DNA from: Planctomycetota bacterium
GTDB lineage: Bacteria; Planctomycetota; Planctomycetia; Isosphaerales; Isosphaeraceae
Direction of reading: 5' to 3'
NCBI GenBank assembly: GCA_021778575.1
Contig: JAJYCH010000206.1
Span: forward strand, 1 to 7,647
Length of the DNA: 7,647 nt
Part shown: positions 1 to 5,249 of the stretch, piece after piece
Numbering within the stretch: the first letter of the stretch is position 1
Layout of the letters: the number at the start of each line of letters is the position of its first letter
The notes under the pieces: model-generated
Told to the model about the DNA's origin: nothing
Database searches by the model: none
Seen by the model: only the letters and a program-made list of their open reading frames with translations
Program-made: the position numbers and the translations under genes

Positions 1-440
1 TTTTCCGGGTCTACGACCGGGATCTTGATGTAGAGGATGTTGGCGAAGAACTGCCAGACCTTCTTCCACTTGTTCTTCTTGTGGCGACGAACCAGCGCCT
101 GGGCCTGGTCGGGGCTATCAATCAGCGCGATCCCGGCCTCGTGAAGTTGCGAGGCGAACCGAAGCAGGTCGTCGACCGTGATCGTTTGCGGCCGGTACTT
201 GCGTTCGAAGGCCCGCTTCACGTCCTGGAGGTTCTGCTTGCCGTCGAACTGCTGGAGCAGAAAGTATTCCTCGACCTTGAAGCGAAAGTACTTCAGGGCG
301 ATCGGGTCCTTGATGACGTAGTGCGTCATCCCCTCATAAAACTGGGGTTGAACGATCAGGTCGGGGCGCAGCTTGACCTTCAGGTGTTCTGCGGCCTGCC
401 CCATCGGAGTCGAGGGGGACATGGTGGGAGCGGAACTCAT
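1..440 (-). CDS. PqqD-like N-terminal domain protein, probable M50 peptidase/HlyD-type membrane protein (partial)
   Basis: Only the first 146 codons are in the window; the frame is open to the left edge. Residues 1-20 are a Ser/Pro/Met-rich leader. Residues 24-47 hold a short beta-rich stretch (LRPDLIVQPQFYEG, YVIKDP). Residues 50-106 resemble a PqqD-type winged helix (YFRFKVEEYFLL, then LQDVKRAFERKY, then DDLLRFASQLHEAGIAL). A very basic segment (RRHKKNKWKKVW, 118-129) leads into NILYIKIPVVDPE, where the sequence is cut. From memory of the family, planctomycete proteins with this start continue into membrane helices with an M50 (site-2 type) zinc protease and a HlyD-like part, but none of that is visible here, so function is inferred. 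Start: ATG at 438-440 has a weak GAGGG-like site about 10 nt upstream; a second ATG at 420-422 has no ribosome site. It is third in a minus-strand operon behind two HlyD adaptors, which supports a role in the same export or peptide-processing machine. Confidence 0.72.
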   Translation of the reverse strand, partial: MSSAPTMSPSTPMGQAAEHLKVKLRPDLIVQPQFYEGMTHYVIKDPIALKYFRFKVEEYFLLQQFDGKQNLQDVKRAFERKYRPQTITVDDLLRFASQLHEAGIALIDSPDQAQALVRRHKKNKWKKVWQFFANILYIKIPVVDPE

Positions 441-533
441 CGGTCGGCGGCCCTCGCAAGTAACACGTTGGTTTCCTGGCCTGGAAAGTCATCCCGGTCG
501 GCGGTCTAAGCTAATTTCTGGTGGGCGGAGCTC

Positions 534-615
534 ACCCTACTTCATGTAGGGTAGGGCTTGCCCTGCCGTTGTTTTGATCGTCGATCCCAAAACGGCAGGG
601 CAAGCCCTACCCTAC
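534..615. repeat. Long inverted repeat, REP/MITE-like, in the 211-nt gap between adaptor and PqqD-like gene
   Basis: Arms at 546-570 and 591-615 are perfectly complementary over 25 bp (GTAGGGTAGGGCTTGCCCTG at the left end), with a 20-nt centre that can pair a few bases further (TTTT with AAAA). Each arm also contains a small palindrome of its own (AGGGC-tt-GCCCT). A competing 7-bp hairpin forms between 534-540 (ACCCTAC) and 546-552 (GTAGGGT). No T-run follows the stem on the minus strand, the direction of transcription here, so it is not a classic intrinsic terminator. The nested symmetry suggests a dispersed REP- or MITE-type repeat. As RNA the structure could stabilise the upstream message or lower expression of the last gene. 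The rest of 441-651 shows nothing recognisable. Confidence 0.75.
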
Positions 616-651
616 GGATTTGTTACGGCACAACGCCGCGTCAAGCCAACT

Positions 652-1644
652 TCAGCGCGGGAGCGGCGGCAGCTCAACCGATCGGTTCCCGCTCGATGAA
701 GGGAGCGGAACCGACGCCGATCGGACCGGCGACGGAGTGGCGACCGACGCCGCTGCCCCTTCGGGCTTGAGCATGATCGTCATCGTGGCCTTGAGTCCGG
801 GCTTGAGGTCGTGGTTGGGGTTGTCGAGATCCGCGTAGACCCGGACCGTTGTCTCGCCGACCGACTGGATCGACTGGTCAACCGAACTGATCGCTCCTCG
901 GAATTGCTTCAGCTCGATCGGCTGCTTGCCCCGGCTCGACCCGAGCTTGACCTGAACCGCGACCTCACAGCCCGGAGCGACCCGGTAGTAATACTCGACC
1001 GGGATGAACGCCCAGACGCGAACGGTGTCGAGGTTACCGAGCTTGACGACCGGCTCGTTGGCCCGGACGCTTTCTCCTTCGTGCTTGTATTCTTCGAGAA
1101 TCTGGCCGGCGAACGGCGCCCGGATGATATGCTCCGAGGCCGCCTGCTTGGCCGAGTCGAGCTTGGCCCGGGCCAGGTCCTGGGTGTCCTTGGCCTCGAT
1201 CAGGGCAGCCTCGGCGGCTTCGAGTTCGGCCTCGGCCTTCTCGCGGTCCTCGGAGGAGACGTACTGGTCTCCCTTGGCGAGCAGGCGAAGGTTTCGCTTG
1301 ACGACGGCCATGGCCAGCCGCTTCTGGGCCTCGGCCTTCTGGATCGCGCCGACCCCTCGGGCCTGGATCTCGGCTTCTTTCACGGCCAGGTCGGCGACTT
1401 CCTTGTGGAGATAGCCGATCACGTCCCCTTTCTTGCCGACTTCCTTGCCCAGCCTTAGCTCCATCCGGTCCATCACTCCTTCGCGAAGCGCCGAGACGTC
1501 GGATTTCTGGAACCAGTCGATGCTCGCGTCATCGACGACGAAGGTTTCAGCCTGACCCGGCTTCTGGGCCTGGGCGATCGTCACGAGCGAGAGCATCGAG
1601 GTCAAGCCGAGCGTCAGGGCGACGGCTTTCGGGTTCAAGGTCAT
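652..1644 (-). CDS. HlyD/RND-type periplasmic adaptor (membrane-fusion protein), exported
   Basis: A 330-residue periplasmic adaptor, expected to bridge an inner-membrane transporter and outer-envelope parts. Residues 1-26 are a Sec signal peptide ending AQA, probable cut before Q27. Residues 56-82 form the first half of a lipoyl/biotinyl-like domain (VMDRMELRLGKEVGKKGDVI). Residues 85-171 are a charged, Ala/Glu/Lys-rich helical hairpin of coiled-coil type. Residues 172-204 are the second lipoyl half (IIRAPFAGQI, GESVRANEPVVKLGNL). Residues 206-292 form the beta-barrel (VRVWAFIPVEY, ending LKPGLKATMTI). The last 38 residues are a Ser/Pro/Ala-rich, probably disordered tail. Length is at the short end for RND adaptors. 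The ATG has a GGAG site 7 nt upstream. It lies 106 nt behind the GAF-HlyD gene on the same strand. Pump partner and substrate cannot be read from the sequence. Confidence 0.9.
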   Translation of the reverse strand: MTLNPKAVALTLGLTSMLSLVTIAQAQKPGQAETFVVDDASIDWFQKSDVSALREGVMDRMELRLGKEVGKKGDVIGYLHKEVADLAVKEAEIQARGVGAIQKAEAQKRLAMAVVKRNLRLLAKGDQYVSSEDREKAEAELEAAEAALIEAKDTQDLARAKLDSAKQAASEHIIRAPFAGQILEEYKHEGESVRANEPVVKLGNLDTVRVWAFIPVEYYYRVAPGCEVAVQVKLGSSRGKQPIELKQFRGAISSVDQSIQSVGETTVRVYADLDNPNHDLKPGLKATMTIMLKPEGAAASVATPSPVRSASVPLPSSSGNRSVELPPLPR

Positions 1645-1651
1645 GGTCGGA

Positions 1652-1655
1652 CTCC
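1652..1655 (-). promoter_or_regulatory. Ribosome binding site of the 330-residue adaptor
   Basis: GGAG on the minus strand, 7 nt before the ATG at 1642-1644. It fixes the start and gives a full signal peptide. Confidence 0.7.
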
Positions 1656-1709
1656 AGGGCTTTGGACGAGATTTCGATCGATTCCCGAGGTTTGTTGGTT
1701 AATGAGTCA

Positions 1710-1741
1710 CGACGGGGCTCGGAGCCATCCGAGCCCCGTCG
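1710..1741. other. Strong GC-rich hairpin between the two adaptor genes
   Basis: A perfect 14-bp stem (CGACGGGGCTCGGA at 1710-1723 with its complement at 1728-1741) encloses a 4-nt GCCA loop. It begins 9 nt after the stop codon of the GAF-HlyD gene on the transcribed (minus) strand. The sequence after the stem, TGACTCATTAACC, has no U-tract, so it is not a canonical Rho-independent terminator. It could cause partial termination, protect the 3' end of the upstream message, or set different expression levels for the first and second genes. The structure is seen directly; its role is inferred. Confidence 0.7.
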
Positions 1742-1750
1742 CGACGGATG

Positions 1751-3811
1751 TCAGTTCAGGAACGGCCAGCGGAACAGTACGGTCTCGTAGAAGACATGGA
1801 CGACGTCGCGGAGCAGGACGTAGGCCAGTCGAGCGTCACCGCACTGGATTCGGGCACGAACCTCGGCCCCTGGTCGGAGCAACTGGTTCTTCATGAACTC
1901 GTCGCGCACTTCCTTGGTGAAGCCGACGGTGACCTTGACGATGTGTTTCCCTTCAACGGTCTCGGCCTTGGCGGAAATCCGCCGGACGAACCCGACATAG
2001 CGGTGTTCGGGGCCGGTGGCCGGAACGAAGTACGCTTCCAGGGTCGAGCCGACCGGTTTGGTCCCGTTGGCGATCTCGGCCTGAAGCTTGCTCTGGGCGT
2101 CGAGGACCGGACCCATGTCGTCGTCGGGAACATCGACTTCCAGTTCCCACTCGCCGTCGGCCCGGGCGATCTGGAGCAATTCGGTGCCGATCTCGACCGG
2201 CCGCCCCTTGAGCGATTTCTCCGGCTCCCAGGTCGTGATGATGCCGTCCTGCGGGGCGCGGATGGTCATCGAATCAAACTGGTCCTGGATGATCTTGAGC
2301 TGTTTCTCGGCGCTCTCGGCCTTGATCTTGGCCTCGGCTTCCTGCCCCTTGACCTGAGCCTTTTCTTCGGGAGAAAGCTTGTTCGACGACCCTTGCTGCT
2401 TGAGCGACTGGGCCTGGGCCTCGCTCGACGACTTCTCGCCGAGCAGTCGCTGATATTCCTTCTGGAGATCCTTGCTCTCGATGACGGCGATCTTGTCCCC
2501 TTCGTGGACGATCTCGCCGTGCTTGACATCCACTTCCTGGATGATCCCGGCGACCGGAGCATAAAGATTGCGCCGTTCTTCGGGCAGGAGCGAGCCACGC
2601 CCTTCGATCGTCAAGCGGTGGGGCACGAAGGTCAGAACCAGGACCGCGGTGACGATCAAGGCGAGCACGCCGATGATCTTGGCCAGAGTCCGCCCGCGGA
2701 AGAACCGCCAGGGGGTGCCGATCATCTTCAGGACCGGCAAGAGCGCCCGGTCGTACTCGGACGCATTCCAAAGCGCCGTCGAGGCGTGCCGAGCGACGAC
2801 CTCGCACCGAGCATGAGCGTCGGTCGAGGCCATCTCGTCGCCGATCTGCTCGGCCACGACGCAGCCGAAGGCCACCTTATCCTTGGTCGTGTCCAGCTCC
2901 GGCTTGTGCAGGAGCGTGACGATGACCGCCTTCGACCCCGATTCATCGACATACGCTTCAAGAGCGTCGCGGAGGTCGGGGGCGAATCCTTCGGTGTTCC
3001 CGGTGTAGACCAGGTCTTCGCCCGAGCGGATCACGGCCTTGCAGAGCTTGGTCAGTTCGCGGATCAGGTTGGCCCGCTGCTCGACGACTTCCTGGCCGCT
3101 GACGGCCTCGATCATCGTCCGGCCGCCGACCTTCAAGGCCACGCTCAGGCGGTCGCAACCGACGAGCCGCTTGCCGTCGTTGACGACGGCGAACGAGGCT
3201 TCCTTCAGGTCGAGCGAGCCGTGAATCCCGTGCGTGAACGTCTCAAGCTGGTTCCAGAGCCGCTGTTGCGACATCATCTGCCGCATCTGGCGATTCTTGA
3301 GATACTGACCGGCCAGGTCGCAGAGGTCGCCCACGAACCGGAGCGTGCTCTTTTGCTGGGCGGCCTTGCGGGCCGGGTCCATCAGGATCTCGATCAGGCC
3401 GACCATCTGCTTGTCGACGGTCAAGGGGGCGATGATCAGCGTGAACCCGGTCGGGTTGCCGGCGTTGGGCACCCCCTCGATCGTCGCGCCGGGCGGGATG
3501 ATGGTCGGCTGCGAAGCCTGGACCATGCAGCCGAGCAAGGCGTCGTGCGGCTGGGTCTTGACCCGGCCGTCGAGCAGCCCGGTCAGGCGGAACTCAAGTT
3601 GATGCTGGAGCCTGATGCCCCCTTTACCGTCCATCAACCAGAGAGCGCCCCCCGACGCCGCCACGGCGGCGACGACCCGGCTGAGGAATTCAACGTAAAA
3701 TTCGTTAGGCTGGATGTCCGACTCGGCCAGTTCGGCGATCTCGGCGACCAGTTTGCGAATCTGTGTTTTTGTCTGCTCGAGCAGACCGGGATCGATTGTT
3801 TCTTCCGGCAT
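1751..3811 (-). CDS. GAF-domain-containing, membrane-anchored HlyD family adaptor
   Basis: A 686-residue fusion of a cytosolic sensor-like half and a periplasmic adaptor half. Residues 1-30 are helical and charged. Residues 35-170 form a first GAF-like domain (SGGALWLMDGKGGIRL, FTLIIAPLTVDKQMVGLIEI). Residues 171-200 are a helical linker, and 201-348 a second GAF-like domain (GCDRLSVALKVGG through FGCVVAEQIGDE). One transmembrane helix lies at 376-396 (IIGVLALIVTAVLVLTFV). The adaptor half has a first lipoyl half at 414-447 (NLYAPVAGIIQEVDVKHGEI), a coiled-coil hairpin at 448-513, a second lipoyl half at 514-549 (MTIRAPQDGIITTW) and a beta-barrel at 555-657 (WELEVDVPDDDMG, LLRPGAEVRARI). The end is aromatic (VFYETVLFRWPFLN). 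No catalytic domain is visible; GAF ligands are unknown. No in-frame ATG, GTG or TTG occurs for about 150 nt upstream, so ATG 3811 is the start despite a weak GGAA site. It is first in the minus-strand operon. Confidence 0.88.
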   Translation of the reverse strand: MPEETIDPGLLEQTKTQIRKLVAEIAELAESDIQPNEFYVEFLSRVVAAVAASGGALWLMDGKGGIRLQHQLEFRLTGLLDGRVKTQPHDALLGCMVQASQPTIIPPGATIEGVPNAGNPTGFTLIIAPLTVDKQMVGLIEILMDPARKAAQQKSTLRFVGDLCDLAGQYLKNRQMRQMMSQQRLWNQLETFTHGIHGSLDLKEASFAVVNDGKRLVGCDRLSVALKVGGRTMIEAVSGQEVVEQRANLIRELTKLCKAVIRSGEDLVYTGNTEGFAPDLRDALEAYVDESGSKAVIVTLLHKPELDTTKDKVAFGCVVAEQIGDEMASTDAHARCEVVARHASTALWNASEYDRALLPVLKMIGTPWRFFRGRTLAKIIGVLALIVTAVLVLTFVPHRLTIEGRGSLLPEERRNLYAPVAGIIQEVDVKHGEIVHEGDKIAVIESKDLQKEYQRLLGEKSSSEAQAQSLKQQGSSNKLSPEEKAQVKGQEAEAKIKAESAEKQLKIIQDQFDSMTIRAPQDGIITTWEPEKSLKGRPVEIGTELLQIARADGEWELEVDVPDDDMGPVLDAQSKLQAEIANGTKPVGSTLEAYFVPATGPEHRYVGFVRRISAKAETVEGKHIVKVTVGFTKEVRDEFMKNQLLRPGAEVRARIQCGDARLAYVLLRDVVHVFYETVLFRWPFLN

Positions 3812-4047
3812 GGTGGTTCCGGTGGATAGGGAGCCAGCGTCCGATTCGCCGAAGTTGGCCGCCGCGATCCGTTCGAATGCGGCATAATGACAATCGGACG
3901 GCGATTGCCTCCTCCTTCCCGAAGAATTTTGCGGGTGCCCTTGACTCTTGCGATATCTCAGGGAAGTCGCTCTCAGGACGGACCTGTTCTCAACACCCTA
4001 AGTCCTTGCACTGCTTACTGTTACGCCAACCGACGCGGAGAATCCTG
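3812..4047. promoter_or_regulatory. Divergent intergenic region, probable promoters in both directions
   Basis: These 236 nt separate the start of the GAF-HlyD gene (minus) from the dehydrogenase (plus), so promoters for both are expected here. TTGACT at 3941-3946 could be a plus-strand -35 element, but nothing like a -10 box lies 16-18 nt downstream. CATTAT (minus strand, 3884-3889) could be a -10 element, without a recognisable -35. A purine-rich GGGAAGGAGGAGG lies at 3908-3920 on the minus strand, too far from any good start to be a normal ribosome site. The regulatory role follows from gene arrangement only. Confidence 0.4.
4037..4040 (+). promoter_or_regulatory. Ribosome binding site that favours the GTG start of the dehydrogenase
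   Basis: GGAG ends 7 nt before GTG at 4048 and 13 nt before ATG at 4054. The spacing favours the GTG; the two choices differ by only two residues. Confidence 0.6.
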
Positions 4048-5118
4048 GTGTCGATGATCCTGGCCGAGAATCTTCACCTCGTCACCGGAGCCACCGGGCT
4101 TCTCGGCAGCCACATCGCCGAGAAGCTCGTGGCTCAAGGCGTTCCGGTCCGGGCTCTGGTCCGCGCGAACTCGGAGATCCGGTTCCTCCAATCGCTCGGG
4201 GTCGAGACGGTCGTCGGCGATCTGACCGACCGCGATTCGTGCCGCCGAGCCCTCCGTGGCGTGACCACCGTTTACCACTGCGCGGCGAAGGTGGGCGATT
4301 GGGGCAATTGGGACGAATTCAAGTCGGCCTGCCTCGACGGTACGTCGAACCTCGCGCTCGCGTCGGTGGACGTCGGCGTCCGGCGGTTCCTTCATATCAG
4401 CTCGACAAGCGCTTACGGCCATCCCGCCGAGGGAGGTCCGCCGATCGACGAGACCGCCGAACTCGGTCAGCGGCTCTGGCCGCTCTGGGACTACTACACC
4501 CGGAGCAAGGTCGATTGCGAGCGGCTCCTCTGGAAACTGGTCGAGACCGAGGGGCTACCCCTGACCATCATCCGACCGAGCTGGCTGTACGGCGAGCGGG
4601 ATCGGACGACGCTGGAACGGCTCGTCGGACGACTACGAGCCGGCAAGGTCCCCCTGATCGGTCGGGGCGACAACCCCCTGAGCGCGATCTACGCCGGGAA
4701 CGTGGCCGACGCGGCGATCCTGGCGGCGAATGATCCCGGTTCCGTGGGCGAGGCCTACAACATCACCCACCAGGGTCAGTTGACCCAGGCGGAGTTTCTC
4801 AACCTGTTCATCGAGGCGATCGGAGCCCCGCCGATCCGCCGGCGGATCTCGTACCGCCTGACCTTCGCGGCCTCGTTTTTGATCGAGGCGATTGCCCGGC
4901 TCCGGGGTCGGAAGACTCCGCCGTTGATTACCCGATACGCCACCTGGTTGATGGGTCGGTCGGTCTCGTACAGCACGGCCAAGGCCGAGTCGAAACTGGG
5001 CTGGCGACCTGCTCTCGACAATCGATCGAGCATCATCCGTTCGGTCCGCTGGTTCCTGGAGACGGAACAAGCCGCGGCCAGGTCGGCGAATCCGGCAAGA
5101 TCCACCGCATCCCCCTGA
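4048..5118 (+). CDS. NAD(P)-dependent extended SDR, 3-beta-HSD/epimerase type
   Basis: A 356-residue (GTG start) or 354-residue (ATG 4054) cytoplasmic oxidoreductase of the extended short-chain dehydrogenase family. Residues 11-27 hold the Rossmann dinucleotide motif GATGLLG. VVGDLTD (55-61) matches the family's adenine-ring motif, and VYHCAAKVG (75-83) is the usual segment after beta-4. HISSTSAYG (116-124) supplies the catalytic Ser/Thr, and Y150 with K154 (YTRSK) is the YxxxK pair. IIRPSWLYGE (174-183) contacts the substrate side. The hydrophobic ISYRLTFAASFLIEAIARLRG (267-287) followed by a segment ending KLGWRP (316-321) is typical of the 3-beta-hydroxysteroid dehydrogenase-like branch, whose members act on sterols, isoprenoid-derived lipids or sugar nucleotides. 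The substrate cannot be assigned. All key residues are present and length is normal. It reads divergently from the adaptor operon and co-directionally with the protease. Confidence 0.9.
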   Translation: MSMILAENLHLVTGATGLLGSHIAEKLVAQGVPVRALVRANSEIRFLQSLGVETVVGDLTDRDSCRRALRGVTTVYHCAAKVGDWGNWDEFKSACLDGTSNLALASVDVGVRRFLHISSTSAYGHPAEGGPPIDETAELGQRLWPLWDYYTRSKVDCERLLWKLVETEGLPLTIIRPSWLYGERDRTTLERLVGRLRAGKVPLIGRGDNPLSAIYAGNVADAAILAANDPGSVGEAYNITHQGQLTQAEFLNLFIEAIGAPPIRRRISYRLTFAASFLIEAIARLRGRKTPPLITRYATWLMGRSVSYSTAKAESKLGWRPALDNRSSIIRSVRWFLETEQAAARSANPARSTASP

Positions 5119-5249
5119 TTTCGCGCGGGTGGCCCCTTGTCGGTTCGGGACGCTTCGATCAGGATGAAGAAACCTTGAGGGTTAGATCACCTCTCCGACT
5201 CAATCTCCAAGCACCCGCTGACGCCCACCCACCTCCTGGGAGACACATC
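5119..5249 (+). promoter_or_regulatory. Leader of the metalloprotease with a strong ribosome binding site
   Basis: In this 131-nt gap the only clear signal is GGGAG at 5238-5242, 7 nt before ATG 5250, which fixes the start. I see no hairpin with a T-run after the dehydrogenase stop and no convincing -35/-10 pair, so read-through from the dehydrogenase or a separate promoter are both possible. Confidence 0.5.

Noticed and set aside
81..509. 142-codon plus-strand frame near the left edge
   Set aside because: It lies opposite the PqqD-like gene, has no convincing ribosome site, and its translation shows no fold-like pattern.
811..1458. 215-codon plus-strand frame opposite the periplasmic adaptor
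   Set aside because: Low-complexity Leu/Asp/Gly-rich translation without motifs; shadow of the adaptor gene.
1710..1741. Classic Rho-independent terminator
   Set aside because: The stem is strong but no T-run follows on the transcribed strand, so it is listed only as a hairpin.
1748..3829. 693-codon open frame on the plus strand, almost exactly opposite the GAF-HlyD gene
   Set aside because: Its translation is Asp/Leu/Gly/Arg-rich with no domain, as expected for the antisense of a GC-rich gene with GC-biased third positions. The minus-strand frame has clear GAF, membrane and HlyD features.
3705..3893. Possible leader peptide (TTG 3893 or ATG 3885, minus strand) behind the purine-rich GGAGGAGG at 3908-3916
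   Set aside because: Spacing is 14 nt or more to the TTG and 22 nt to the ATG, and the frames are Arg/Pro-rich and overlap the GAF-HlyD start. The purine tract is probably chance or a leader feature without translation.
3763..4047. N-terminal extension of the dehydrogenase frame to ATG 3763
   Set aside because: The extra 95 residues are Arg/Ser-rich, overlap the divergent gene, and precede the normal Rossmann start. The GGAG at 4037-4040 marks the real start.
4239..4733. 164-codon plus-strand frame inside the dehydrogenase
   Set aside because: Arg/Pro/Gly-rich shadow in another frame of a gene with all its catalytic motifs.
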